Origin: Methylotenera sp.
GTDB lineage: Bacteria > Pseudomonadota > Gammaproteobacteria > Burkholderiales > Methylophilaceae
NCBI GenBank assembly: GCA_030655015.1
Contig: JAURWJ010000115.1
Coordinates: forward strand, 1-64,000
Direction of reading: 5' to 3'
DNA length: 64,000 bases
The notes below the pieces were generated by a model. The model searched no databases and was not told where the DNA came from. It saw nothing but the letters and a program-made list of their open reading frames with translations. This document shows positions 9,933-20,330 of the stretch, piece by piece. Within the stretch, counting starts at the first letter, position 1, and every line of letters begins with the position of its first letter. The position numbers and the translations under genes were made by a program.

Positions 9933-11873
9933 ATGCCCTACATCACCCTAGACAACGCCTCTTTAGCTTTTGGTCACCATGCCCTGCTTGATCACGCCTC
10001 ATTTCAGCTCGATGCTGGCGAGCGCGTAGGTTTAATTGGCCGCAACGGTGCAGGTAAATCCAGTTTATTAAAGGCGATTGCCGGCACCATTAAATTAGAT
10101 GATGGCATCGTATGGCGCGAGCCTAATGCACGCGTGGTTTATGTGCCGCAAGAGCCGGAGCTTAACACCCAGCATACCGTGTTTGAAGCCGTGGCAGAAG
10201 GCTTGGGCAACCTGCAACAAATACTGGTAGATTACCACCAAGTGACACACGACATGGGTGAACCTGACGCAGATATCAATGCGCTGATGGAACGCATGCA
10301 ACACTTACAACATGATTTAGATGTGCAAAACGGCTGGGCAGCACAATCGCGTGTTGAGGCGGTATTAAGCCGCCTGAATTTGGATGCAGATGCGCTAATT
10401 AGCACGCTGTCCGGTGGCTGGCGTAAGCGCGTAGCGTTGGGTCGTGCGCTAGTGGCGGAGCCTGAAGTATTACTGTTAGACGAACCCACCAACCACTTGG
10501 ATTTAAGCGCCATTGAATGGCTGGAAGATTTATTACTCGGCTTTAATGGCAGCGTGTTGTTTATTACCCATGATAGACGCTTTTTAGATAAACTCGCCAC
10601 CCGTATTACTGAGTTAGACCGTGGAATACTCACTGACTTTATCGGCAACTTTACCGCTTACCAAGTTAAAAAAGAGGAATTAGTAGCGGTTGAGGAAACC
10701 CACGCTGCCAAGTTTGATAAGATTTTAGCGCAAGAAGAAGTTTGGATAAGACAAGGTATCAAAGCGCGCCGCACCCGTAATGAAGGCCGCGTCAGACGTT
10801 TAGAAGCCTTGCGCTTAGAGCGTGCGGCACGCCGCGAACGCCAAGGTAACGTTAAACTCAATGTAGATACAGGCGAACGTAGCGGCAAACTGGTGGCAGA
10901 ACTTGAGAACGTCAGCAAAGCTTATGGCGATAAAGTGCTGATTAAAAACTTCAGCACCCGCATTTTACGTGGCGATAAAATTGGCTTATTAGGCCCTAAC
11001 GGTATCGGTAAAACTACGCTGCTTAAACTAATTCTAGGAGATATTGAGCCAGATAGCGGCAAAATTGAACGTGGCAGTAAACAAAGCGTCGCTTATTTTG
11101 ACCAAATGCGTGAGCAGCTGGATGAAGAAGCCACGCTGGTCGATACTATTAGCCCAGGTTCAGATTTTATTGAAATCGGTAATGAACGCAAACACGTCAT
11201 TAGTTATTTGGAAGACTTTTTGTTTCCGCCACAACGCTCACGCTCCCCGGTTAAATCACTCTCAGGTGGTGAACGCAATCGCTTATTACTGGCGCGTTTA
11301 TTTGCGCGCCCAGCCAATATATTAGTGCTGGATGAACCCACCAATGATCTGGACATTGATACTTTAGAGCTATTAGAAAACTTATTGCAAGACTTTAATG
11401 GCACCTTGTTTTTAGTTAGCCATGACCGCGCATTTTTAGAAAATACCGTCACGCAAGTGATTGCGTTTGAAGGCAATGGCGTACTGACAGAGTTTGGCGG
11501 TGGTTATGATGATTGGCAACGCTATACGCAACAGCGTTTGCAAGATAACCGTGCCGAAGAAAAACGTTTAGCTGAAGTTGCACAATCGACAAAAAACGAT
11601 ACTAAATCAACCAATGTCGCGCAAAACAAAGCCACCCCGAAACTGAGCTTTAAAGAACAAAAAGAGCTGGATGAAATTCCAGTTAAAATTGAACAACTAG
11701 AAGCCGAGCAGGCCAGTATCAATTTAAAACTTGCCGACAGCACCCTTTACCAAACCGAAGACAAAACAAAAAGCGACGAAATTAAACAACTACAATTAAG
11801 ATTGACTGAAATTGAACCGTTGCTAGAAAGTTTGCTTGCGCGCTGGGAGCTGTTAGACGCAAAGGCCAGTTAA
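9933..11873 (+). CDS. uup: ABC-F family ATPase, Uup-like
   Basis: Two ABC domains (GRNGAGKSSLL, LSGGWRKRVALGRAL; GPNGIGKTTLL, LSGGERNRLLLARL) and a coiled-coil C-terminal tail. Confidence 0.9.
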   Translation: MPYITLDNASLAFGHHALLDHASFQLDAGERVGLIGRNGAGKSSLLKAIAGTIKLDDGIVWREPNARVVYVPQEPELNTQHTVFEAVAEGLGNLQQILVDYHQVTHDMGEPDADINALMERMQHLQHDLDVQNGWAAQSRVEAVLSRLNLDADALISTLSGGWRKRVALGRALVAEPEVLLLDEPTNHLDLSAIEWLEDLLLGFNGSVLFITHDRRFLDKLATRITELDRGILTDFIGNFTAYQVKKEELVAVEETHAAKFDKILAQEEVWIRQGIKARRTRNEGRVRRLEALRLERAARRERQGNVKLNVDTGERSGKLVAELENVSKAYGDKVLIKNFSTRILRGDKIGLLGPNGIGKTTLLKLILGDIEPDSGKIERGSKQSVAYFDQMREQLDEEATLVDTISPGSDFIEIGNERKHVISYLEDFLFPPQRSRSPVKSLSGGERNRLLLARLFARPANILVLDEPTNDLDIDTLELLENLLQDFNGTLFLVSHDRAFLENTVTQVIAFEGNGVLTEFGGGYDDWQRYTQQRLQDNRAEEKRLAEVAQSTKNDTKSTNVAQNKATPKLSFKEQKELDEIPVKIEQLEAEQASINLKLADSTLYQTEDKTKSDEIKQLQLRLTEIEPLLESLLARWELLDAKAS

Positions 11874-12052
11874 TCTGCACAGCTCAAATAAAAACGCATC
11901 TCCAAAGATTTGAGTCTATTTCAATTGTTAATCTATTAGAATCAACTAGTTAGATACATTATTCATTGTAGATATGGAGTTGCCATTCTTTGCTATACTG
12001 TTCGGCTTAAAGCACCTTAACTTGGACCGTAAAACTAAATTTTAGCAATGTA

Positions 12053-15000
12053 TTGACAATGCCCGTTAACGCTATCAAAAATATCCAGAACCTAGTCAGC
12101 CCGCGACTAATGCCGCTAGTGCTGGCTTGCCTCGTGTTGATTGGCGGGCTGAGTACGACTTATGTGCTGTGGCATCAGGCGCAGCAACAACAAGCCATGC
12201 ATCTTCGCAACACATTCGAGTTTGCATCAACACAGGTCACCAGCAATATTATCAGCCGCATTAACAACTACATTGTAGTCATGCGCGGTATTCAAGGATT
12301 TATTCACGGCTCTGATCAAGTCACCAAAAATGAATTCACCATTTATATTCAGGGTTTGCAACTGCAAGAAAAACTCCCCGGGGTACAAGGGGTTGGCCTA
12401 ATCAAAATGGTATTGCATGCCGACAAAAACAAACATATCACAGAGATGCGTCATCAAGGCAATGCAGTCTATAAAATCAACCCTGATGCCGAGCGTGAAC
12501 GCTATGCACCCATCACGCAGATGGAACCATTAACTAAAGAAAACTTTAAAGCAATCGGGCTAGATGTGTTAACAGTACCAGCCGCCGCACTCGCTATGCA
12601 ACAGGCACTAGCACTTAATGATGTCACAATTACTTCAAAAATCACGCTGGTTCAAGATGCTGGCAAAAATGATGTGTTTGGTTTTGTGATGTACCTACCC
12701 CTATACAAAAATACAACCAACCTCAACACCTTGCCTGACAGACAAGCTGCGATTGCTGGTTGGGTCGATGTGCCCTTTCGTATTCAGGATCTCATCACGA
12801 GCCTCCAAAATGAAATTGACCCCGATATTGATCTTGAAATCCATGATGGCGAACCGCAGCTTGCCGATAGCCTGATGTATCACTCTGATCATGTGTCTCA
12901 TCAAAAAAGATTAGCTGACGGCAGGCAGCAGCTCAGCCGTATTATTGAGATTGGCGGTCGTCAGTGGACGCTGCTGATGAGCACCACCCCGGCATTTGAA
13001 GCACGCGCCACCTCAGGTCATCAAACAACTTTGCTTGGACTCACTGGAATAGCGCTCACACTAACACTGAGTTTATTAACATGGTTACTCTCGATAGGCA
13101 AAGAAAACGCGCAAACGCGCTTTCAGCAGCTATTCAATCAGGCAAGTGACGGTGTTTTAATCATGAACCGTGACTATCGCTTTGTTGATGCAAATAACGC
13201 CACGTTAGCGTTGTTGGGCTATACCAGAGACGAACTGTTTAAACTGCACTTACCCGACATTCTGACAAAGCAAGAGTTGCCACGCTTACACCGCGTACTT
13301 TCCAACATTATGTCAGGCACGCCAAACCGTGATGAATGGACGCATGTACGCAGTGATGGCTCTGAATTTCCAGTCGAAGTTAGCACCCACAAATTAGACA
13401 ACGAACGTTTTTTTGCTATTTTGCATGACCTCACCGAGCGCAAAAAGAATGAGCAAATGATCAAAGACTCTGAGGCGCGCTACAAATTACTATTCACCGC
13501 TAACCCAGTGCCAATGTGGGTATATGACATCAACACGCTTGCGTTTATTGCAGTCAATAATGCCGCAATCGTTCAGTATGGCTACACCAATGAAGAGTTC
13601 ATTGGGATGAAAATCAGCGATGTCAGACCAAAAGACGACCTGCAGCACTTGCAAGATAATATCAAAGAAACTGCCGGAAAAACCGACCTATACAACCAGG
13701 CAGGTATCTGGCAACACCGCAAAAAAGATGGCAGCCTAATTTGGGTAGACATTACATGCCATACTTTAACCTTTGAAGGTCGCGCTGCAGAGATAGTTTT
13801 AGCGCAAGATGTCACGGCACGCGTTGAAGCTGAACAGCAATTGCATATTAGCGCGAAAGTATTTGAATCTAGCCATGAAGGGCTAATCATCACCGATGCC
13901 AATACTCTAATTCTTTCTGCGAATCGTGCTTATAGCGAAATGACTGGATACTCACTCAAAGAACTTATCGGCAATACGCCTACCCTTAGTAAATCAAAAG
14001 TTCAAAACAAAGAATTTTACAAATCCATGTGGGCTAGCCTGAGCCATGAACATCACTGGCAAGGTGAAATCTGGAATCAACGTAAGAACGGAGAAATATA
14101 TCCTGTATGGCTCAGCATCACTGCCGTGATTGATGAAGCTGTCAAAGTAAGCAACTACATTGCTTCATTTTCTGACATTTCACAATCTAAAAAAGCCGAA
14201 GAAACTATTCACAACCTTGCTTATTACGATGTACTCACAGGGCTTTCCAACCGCCAACTGCTACGAGAACGTTTGAAACAAATCGTATCGTTTGACTCAG
14301 AACAACAACACCAAGGTGCTATCCTTCACATTGATCTGGATGATTTTAAGTCGCTTAACGACACCAAAGGCCATGATGTGGGCGACCAACTGTTAATCGA
14401 GGTCGCAAAGCGCATTCGTAGTTGCACCTACCCTGATGACACTGTTGCACGTCTGGGTAGCGATGAATTTGCCGTCATGCTCGACTTATTAAACATGGAA
14501 CAAGAGCAAGCCACCAGAGAAGTCGAAAAAATTGCCGAAAGAATTCACAACGCGATCAAGCAACCCTTTGATTTGGGTGGCAGTGAATACCATTGCACCT
14601 CCTGCATAGGCATTAATATCTTCCGCAACGACAAAACCTCGATAGAGGAAATTCTGCGCAAAGCTGATGCAGCAATGTTCCAAGCCAAAAAGTCTGGTCG
14701 AAACAAAATTCACTTTTTTGATGCCAAAATGCAAGCTGCACTTGAACAGCGCGTTAAGCTCGAATCCATGTTACACAATGCAATCCCGGACCAGTTTGTA
14801 CTGCATTACCAGATGCAGGTCGATGATACCGGAAAAATTTTTGGCGCAGAGGCGCTCATCCGCTGGCAGCATCCAGAACAGGGCCTGATTCCACCCGCCG
14901 TTTTTATCCCCTTGGCAGAAGAAACCGGACTGATACTACCCATTGGTCACTGGGTATTAGAGACCGCTTGCAAGCAACTTAAAGCATGGGATCACCATTT

Positions 15001-15514
15001 AAAAACAAAACATTTGCAACTTGCGGTCAATGTGAGCGCCAAACAGTTTCATCAACCTGACTTTGTAGAACAGGTATTAGAGGTACTGGAGCTTACGGGA
15101 GCCGAACCTACACGACTTAAATTGGAGCTCACCGAAAGCCTGCTAGTAGAAAATGTGGACACCGTTATACAAAAAATGACCCAACTAAAAGCCAAAGGCG
15201 TGCATTTTTCACTAGATGACTTTGGCACCGGATTTTCTTCACTTTCTTATCTAAAACGATTACCAATCGACCAATTAAAAATCGACCAATCCTTTGTGCG
15301 CGACATTCTAAATGACCCCAATGATGCCTCTATTGTCCGCACCATTATTACGCTAGGCGAAAGTTTAGGATTATCCGTTATCGCTGAAGGTGTTGAAACG
15401 GAAGCGCAGCGTAAGTTTCTTATCACCAACGGCTGTCACAACTATCAGGGCTACCTATTTAGCCGGCCCGTATCTGTAAGTGAATTTGAACACTTGGTAT
15501 TGCAACAATCTTAA
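12053..15514 (+). CDS. CHASE-PAS-GGDEF-EAL cyclic-di-GMP signalling protein
   Basis: N-terminal TM plus CHASE-like region, several PAS domains, degenerate RLGSDEF and intact EALIRWQHP / LDDFGTGFSSLSYLKRLP / EGVET. Confidence 0.92.
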   Translation: MTMPVNAIKNIQNLVSPRLMPLVLACLVLIGGLSTTYVLWHQAQQQQAMHLRNTFEFASTQVTSNIISRINNYIVVMRGIQGFIHGSDQVTKNEFTIYIQGLQLQEKLPGVQGVGLIKMVLHADKNKHITEMRHQGNAVYKINPDAERERYAPITQMEPLTKENFKAIGLDVLTVPAAALAMQQALALNDVTITSKITLVQDAGKNDVFGFVMYLPLYKNTTNLNTLPDRQAAIAGWVDVPFRIQDLITSLQNEIDPDIDLEIHDGEPQLADSLMYHSDHVSHQKRLADGRQQLSRIIEIGGRQWTLLMSTTPAFEARATSGHQTTLLGLTGIALTLTLSLLTWLLSIGKENAQTRFQQLFNQASDGVLIMNRDYRFVDANNATLALLGYTRDELFKLHLPDILTKQELPRLHRVLSNIMSGTPNRDEWTHVRSDGSEFPVEVSTHKLDNERFFAILHDLTERKKNEQMIKDSEARYKLLFTANPVPMWVYDINTLAFIAVNNAAIVQYGYTNEEFIGMKISDVRPKDDLQHLQDNIKETAGKTDLYNQAGIWQHRKKDGSLIWVDITCHTLTFEGRAAEIVLAQDVTARVEAEQQLHISAKVFESSHEGLIITDANTLILSANRAYSEMTGYSLKELIGNTPTLSKSKVQNKEFYKSMWASLSHEHHWQGEIWNQRKNGEIYPVWLSITAVIDEAVKVSNYIASFSDISQSKKAEETIHNLAYYDVLTGLSNRQLLRERLKQIVSFDSEQQHQGAILHIDLDDFKSLNDTKGHDVGDQLLIEVAKRIRSCTYPDDTVARLGSDEFAVMLDLLNMEQEQATREVEKIAERIHNAIKQPFDLGGSEYHCTSCIGINIFRNDKTSIEEILRKADAAMFQAKKSGRNKIHFFDAKMQAALEQRVKLESMLHNAIPDQFVLHYQMQVDDTGKIFGAEALIRWQHPEQGLIPPAVFIPLAEETGLILPIGHWVLETACKQLKAWDHHLKTKHLQLAVNVSAKQFHQPDFVEQVLEVLELTGAEPTRLKLELTESLLVENVDTVIQKMTQLKAKGVHFSLDDFGTGFSSLSYLKRLPIDQLKIDQSFVRDILNDPNDASIVRTIITLGESLGLSVIAEGVETEAQRKFLITNGCHNYQGYLFSRPVSVSEFEHLVLQQS

Positions 15515-15605
15515 AAAAATCTGCCCAAAACGGAATAATTTATGATGGTTTTAGAATGGTCGAGCAGGTAAGCAAACTGATGAAGTTAGCTTGGATTTAG
15601 CTAGC

Positions 15606-17294
15606 TTACGCTGCAATTCTCACACAATTTCTACCATCATTTTTAGCTGCATATAAAGCACTATCTACTTTTTGAAGCATCGTATCTAAAGTCTCCGGGA
15701 TACGTGGATGATGTACGCCAATACTCACGGTTAAGTGAAATACATGGCCGCCGGATTGCATCACAAGCGTAGCAATTTCTAGACGAATTCGCTCAGCCAC
15801 CATCATCAGGTCATCTTTTGAACAATTAGGCATGAGCATCAGAAACTCTTCCCCACCCCATCTCGCCACATAATCGTAACCTCGTTTTGAAGTCTGCAAC
15901 ACCTTAGCCACTTCACAAAGCGCCAGATCGCCAGCAGCATGTCCAAACGTATCATTCACATTTTTAAACAAATCCAAATCCAGTAGCAACAGCCCCATTG
16001 AACCACCCTGGCGTGCCTGACGTGAAAATTCAGTTTCAAATCGATCCATCATGCCGCGACGGTTCAATAATCCGGTGAGTGGGTCCATCTCTGATAGATG
16101 ATGTAATTCCTCAGTACGCTCACGTACTTTTTGCTCTAATTCATGATTAGTATCAATCACAAAGCGTGCCATACGCTCAAAAGAGCGTGATAAATGCGCT
16201 ATTTCACTAGAGCCTGTTAGCGGTGGATCAATTTCAAAGTCGCCACTACCAATTTTTTCAGTAGACGCGCGCAATGCTGATATAGGCTTAAATATCCAAT
16301 AATGTAGCGCCCAGCCTAATATCACTAATGCCAGCAAAAGTGCCAACCCAAACCACACATGACCTTTTAGAAGCTCATCATGCAAATTCAAGCTTTGATC
16401 GTTCATCAAAGTTAAGTCATACCAACCAATTTCAGGTAAATATGCTACACCTAGTAAATATTGACTGCCTTTATAATCAACCTTAAGTGTTGCCACCTCG
16501 GATGGATTATTTTCTAAGGCAAGCATCACTTGTCTCAGATGCTCAATATCGTCATTATTCTTTAATAGTTTATCGATCTTAATACGCTGACCTACATCTT
16601 TGGCAATCGTCATGTAATCAATAAGTTCAGGATCACTATTTAATTGAATCGCCATACTTTTATCAATAAATAGATTTTCTACACCATGTTGCGAAATACT
16701 CACGGTTTCTTTAATCAAGTCCGACAGGTCTATACCAGTCCCAATAATGCCAAGCGTCTCACTGCCTTTTGTGATGAGTACATTAATCCATGCTTTAGTC
16801 ACATTAAGATGAATATCGGGATCCAAATTCACCTGATATTTACTACCACTGACTAATGTGGCATAAAACCACTTATCTTTTGCGGCAGTTGGCGACAATA
16901 CATAACGCAATTGTTTATCGGCATATTGGTTTTGAGCATCATTAAAATAATAATGACCACTCTTTGCAAAGGCCGCAAAATAGCTATGGTCTCTGAAGTT
17001 AAAGCGATACTTTTCCATGGCGGCGATTCCGCGCTTCTGCACTTCTGGATTCTGTTCATTTAGTGCCATTTCAATAATGGCAGGCTCTGCCGCCATTTGT
17101 CTGGCTAGCGCTATCTCTCTAATAAGCGGTGCCAAAGTACGATACTTATCAAACATCACTTGGCGCTGGGCAAATTGCTCACCCCACTTTTGGTTCAGCT
17201 TATTCATTAAGCGGCCAGACAAAGACCAAGTAATAAAAATAAAGCCGATAAAAATTAGGGCCATCAGCAATAAAAATCTTATTTTTAGTTTCAT
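15606..17294 (-). CDS. membrane diguanylate cyclase (Cache-like sensor, HAMP, GGDEF)
   Basis: N-terminal TM, periplasmic sensor region, HAMP-like segment, DPLTGLLNRRGMMDRF, RWGGEEFLMLMP. Confidence 0.9.
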   Translation of the reverse strand: MKLKIRFLLLMALIFIGFIFITWSLSGRLMNKLNQKWGEQFAQRQVMFDKYRTLAPLIREIALARQMAAEPAIIEMALNEQNPEVQKRGIAAMEKYRFNFRDHSYFAAFAKSGHYYFNDAQNQYADKQLRYVLSPTAAKDKWFYATLVSGSKYQVNLDPDIHLNVTKAWINVLITKGSETLGIIGTGIDLSDLIKETVSISQHGVENLFIDKSMAIQLNSDPELIDYMTIAKDVGQRIKIDKLLKNNDDIEHLRQVMLALENNPSEVATLKVDYKGSQYLLGVAYLPEIGWYDLTLMNDQSLNLHDELLKGHVWFGLALLLALVILGWALHYWIFKPISALRASTEKIGSGDFEIDPPLTGSSEIAHLSRSFERMARFVIDTNHELEQKVRERTEELHHLSEMDPLTGLLNRRGMMDRFETEFSRQARQGGSMGLLLLDLDLFKNVNDTFGHAAGDLALCEVAKVLQTSKRGYDYVARWGGEEFLMLMPNCSKDDLMMVAERIRLEIATLVMQSGGHVFHLTVSIGVHHPRIPETLDTMLQKVDSALYAAKNDGRNCVRIAA

Positions 17295-17500
17295 ATCACA
17301 ACCATTCTAAATCACTTCATCTATTACATAAAATTTAAACTATTAACATTAGTGCTGCTTTCAATTTGTACGTTACAACACAAGTGCAAAGTTTACAGAT
17401 TTAATGTTCGATAATTTGAATCATTAGCGATAATAGTTTGCTTTGGTTTGTTGGTTGATGCTTGAGTTAAGTAAGCTATCAATCCTAAGGGCTATGTTTG

Positions 17501-17599
17501 TGCGGTAATAACAGTCAATTATTACCGCAGATAAAGCGGTGATAATTGACTGCGCGGTCATAACATGTAATGATTACCGCATGAATAGCGGTAATCATT
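17501..17599. promoter_or_regulatory. array of GCGGTAATNATT half-sites / palindromes upstream of and overlapping the fic start
   Basis: 17514-17528 GTCAATTATTACCGC paired with 17536-17550 GCGGTGATAATTGAC (7-nt spacer); 17569-17580 AATGATTACCGC paired perfectly with 17588-17599 GCGGTAATCATT (7-nt spacer containing ATG); further half-site at 17501-17509. Confidence 0.85.
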
Positions 17600-18702
17600 T
17601 AAAATACATCTGGCAGCAAGCTGAATGGCCGCAATGGTCATTTAATTCTGCGGCATTTTCACAACTATTATCACAGGTTAATCTTGAGCGCGGTCGTTTG
17701 CTTGGCGCTATGCAAGCATTAGGCTTTAAGCTGGCTGAAGAGGCTAGCCTTAAAGTATTGACCAGTGAAGTAGTTAAGTCTAGTGAAATAGAGGGCGAGC
17801 GGTTGAATCCTGAAGCGGTGCGCTCATCTATAGCCAGAAGATTAGGCATAGATGCAGGTGGTTTAGTGCCTTCAGATAAACATGTAGATGGTGTGGTTGA
17901 AATGGTAATAGATGCTACACGGAATCATGCCAACCCCTTAACTCAAAATAGGCTATTTGGTTGGCACGCAGCACTTTTCCCTACTGGTCATAGAGGCATG
18001 TTCAAACTCACCGTGGCTGCTTATAGAGATGACGCGGCAGGGGCGATGCAAGTAGTTTCAGGTGGGATAGACCATGAGAAAGTGCATTATGAAGCACCTT
18101 CAGCCGCAGTTATTCAAACTGAGATGACACACTTTTTAGACTGGTTTAATCATGAGCTAGGATTAGACCCTGTAATCAAGGCTGGGTTAGCACACTTGTG
18201 GTTTGTTACCTTGCACCCGTTTGATGATGGTAACGGGCGTATAGGCCGTGCAATATGCGATATGGCTTTAGCTCGCGCTGATGGCTCACCACAAAGGTTT
18301 TATAGTTTATCAGCGCAAATGCAACGTGAGCGTGAAGACTACTACAATAGCTTAGAACAATCGCAAAAAGGCACTTTGGATGTGACTGCTTGGCTGGCGT
18401 GGTTTTTAGGTTGTTTATTACGTACAGTGCAAGCCGCAAATGAAGAACTAAAAAGCGTAGTGTATTTAGCTAATTTAAGTCGTCAATTGCCTAGTGGCAA
18501 GTTAAATGAACGTCAAATGAAAATGCTGAGCATGATGATGCACGGTTTTAATGGCAATCTTACTACGGGTAAGTGGGCGAAGATCGCACAATGCTCTACT
18601 GATACTGCTTTGCGTGATGTGAATGAGCTGGTTGAATTAGGTGTGTTGCTAAAAGCTGGCGAATCAAAACGTGCAGCTCATTATGTTTTAAGTGAGCTTT
18701 AA
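17581..18702 (+). CDS. Fic-family protein with DUF4172-like N-terminus and C-terminal winged helix
   Basis: HPFDDGNGRIGRAICD Fic motif, SSEIEGERL (S/TxxxEG inhibitory motif), NHLKYIWQQAEWPQWSFN N-terminus. Start at 17581 preferred over ORF track 17539. Confidence 0.9.
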   Translation: MNSGNHLKYIWQQAEWPQWSFNSAAFSQLLSQVNLERGRLLGAMQALGFKLAEEASLKVLTSEVVKSSEIEGERLNPEAVRSSIARRLGIDAGGLVPSDKHVDGVVEMVIDATRNHANPLTQNRLFGWHAALFPTGHRGMFKLTVAAYRDDAAGAMQVVSGGIDHEKVHYEAPSAAVIQTEMTHFLDWFNHELGLDPVIKAGLAHLWFVTLHPFDDGNGRIGRAICDMALARADGSPQRFYSLSAQMQREREDYYNSLEQSQKGTLDVTAWLAWFLGCLLRTVQAANEELKSVVYLANLSRQLPSGKLNERQMKMLSMMMHGFNGNLTTGKWAKIAQCSTDTALRDVNELVELGVLLKAGESKRAAHYVLSEL

Positions 18703-18774
18703 TGGCTAGCTGTTTCGTGACTCACTAAATATCTAATTTAAAAAATCAAAAATAATAAAAGAGGTACTTATTAA

Positions 18775-18924
18775 ATGAATTGTATTGCAGAAGGCCGCAT
18801 CGCCTATGGCAGACGCTTTGCCACGGTAGAACCTGTATTTGGTAATATGACACAACGAAATAGCGATGTGAGTGACCATGGCACGTTACAAACACATAGA
18901 CCCCCAGCCCTAGATTTTTATTAA
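18775..18924 (+). pseudogene. transposase C-terminal remnant (IS1182-like)
   Basis: 49-aa ORF MNCIAEGRIAYGRRFATVEPVFGNMTQRNSDVSD...; GR..Y..R..TVEPVFGN is typical of DDE transposase C-termini. Confidence 0.55.
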
Positions 18925-18935
18925 ATCGTGTCTGC

Positions 18936-19160
18936 CCCATCCCAACCTTCCTCAATTAGAGGGAAGGTTGGGATGGGGGTGCGAATGATAAATTGCGCTG
19001 GTTTAAATTCTACCCCACCCTAGCCCTCCCCCTACAAGGGGGAGGGAACAGTATTACTGAATTTTTATTTCAATATTATATGACTGATGTATAGATCAAA
19101 CCTTGCTTAATCCCCGGCAAAGCCGGGGGGGTTACCTCATTTAATTAATTCAATTTCCCC
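18936..19160. repeat. dispersed intergenic repeat copy (approximate bounds)
   Basis: Same ordered blocks as 1262-1484, including CCCCGGCAAAGCCGGGG hairpin and gtatagatcaaacctt. Confidence 0.75.
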
Positions 19161-19214
19161 TAGCTTGTCTTATCAAGGTTTCACTGCGTATAATCAAGTC
19201 TAAAGGGGGACTTA

Positions 19215-20330
19215 ATGACCGCAGCCAGCTTTCGTGTTGCTCAGGATGACCAAGGCCGTCGCCATGTCCGGCTTTTGGGCCAATGGTCATTACGGGAAGC
19301 AACGAATGATTTTGCCAAACTTAAAAAATCACTACAGCCATTTTTTGCAGACACTTTCACAAAATGGGATCTGCAAGAGGTAGAACAACTGGATGCCGCC
19401 GGGGCCTCTACTCTCCTGTCTGGGTGGGGTAACAAACTCGATAGCAACATATCACTCAGGCCAGAACATACAGCGCTTTTCAATACACTGATTGGTTTAG
19501 CAAAACCTCCTGACAAAAAAACTGAACGTGACTGGCTCTCGCCACTTAATAGTTTAGGCAAAGGTGTATTCCACCTCCTGCACCATTTCACTGAGTTTTT
19601 TCGTTTACTCATTTCACTGCTCATCGAAATTGCCTATCTGCTCAGGCACCCGCAAGACTTTCCCTGGTGCGAATTCAGCGCTAACGTATACAAAAGCGGC
19701 GTGAACGCCCTGCCAGTGACAGCATTGCTGGGCTTTATGATTGGCGTTGTCATGGGTTATTTAATGTCCAAGCAACTGCATACGTTCGGTGCCGACATTT
19801 ATATCGTCAATATTTTGGGGCTTAGCATCATTCGTGAACTCGGCCCCGTGCTAATGGCGGTGCTGGTCGCTGGGCGCTCAGGTTCTGCGATGACAGCACA
19901 AATCGGCGTGATGCGTGTAACAGATGAAATCGACGCGCTGACCACCATGGGGATTTCGCGTATTTTACGGGTTGTTCTACCCAAGGTGCTGGGGCTGACT
20001 TTTGTCGCGCCCTTACTGGTGTTATGGACATCTGGCTGGACGCTTGCCGGAGGTGCCTTTGCTTCGAATTTAGAGCTAGGTATCAGCCTACGCTTCTTTT
20101 TTGATTACTTACCGTTGGTTGTTGAACCCATCAACCTCACACTCAGCCTGATCAAGGGGTTGATGTTCGGTTTTGTTGTTGCGCTGGTTGCCTGCCACTT
20201 TGGTTTGCGTATCAAACCAAACACCGAGAGCTTGAGTAATAGTACAACGAGCTCGGTGGTAACCGCGATATCCGGAGTGATTCTGGTCAATGCATGGTTT
20301 GCAATCATGACGCGTGGCATTGGTGTATGA
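19215..20330 (+). CDS. MlaE-family ABC lipid transport permease with N-terminal STAS-like domain
   Basis: MlaE core: IVNILGLSIIRELGPVLMAVLVAGRSGSAMTAQIGVMRVTDEIDALTTMGIS. Confidence 0.93.
   Translation: MTAASFRVAQDDQGRRHVRLLGQWSLREATNDFAKLKKSLQPFFADTFTKWDLQEVEQLDAAGASTLLSGWGNKLDSNISLRPEHTALFNTLIGLAKPPDKKTERDWLSPLNSLGKGVFHLLHHFTEFFRLLISLLIEIAYLLRHPQDFPWCEFSANVYKSGVNALPVTALLGFMIGVVMGYLMSKQLHTFGADIYIVNILGLSIIRELGPVLMAVLVAGRSGSAMTAQIGVMRVTDEIDALTTMGISRILRVVLPKVLGLTFVAPLLVLWTSGWTLAGGAFASNLELGISLRFFFDYLPLVVEPINLTLSLIKGLMFGFVVALVACHFGLRIKPNTESLSNSTTSSVVTAISGVILVNAWFAIMTRGIGV

Noticed and set aside
17501-17599. Repeated GCGGTAAT/ATTACCGC units considered as a mini CRISPR array
   Set aside because: Units are short palindromic half-sites with 7-nt spacers in alternating orientation, overlapping a gene start; no regular repeat-spacer pattern and no cas genes.
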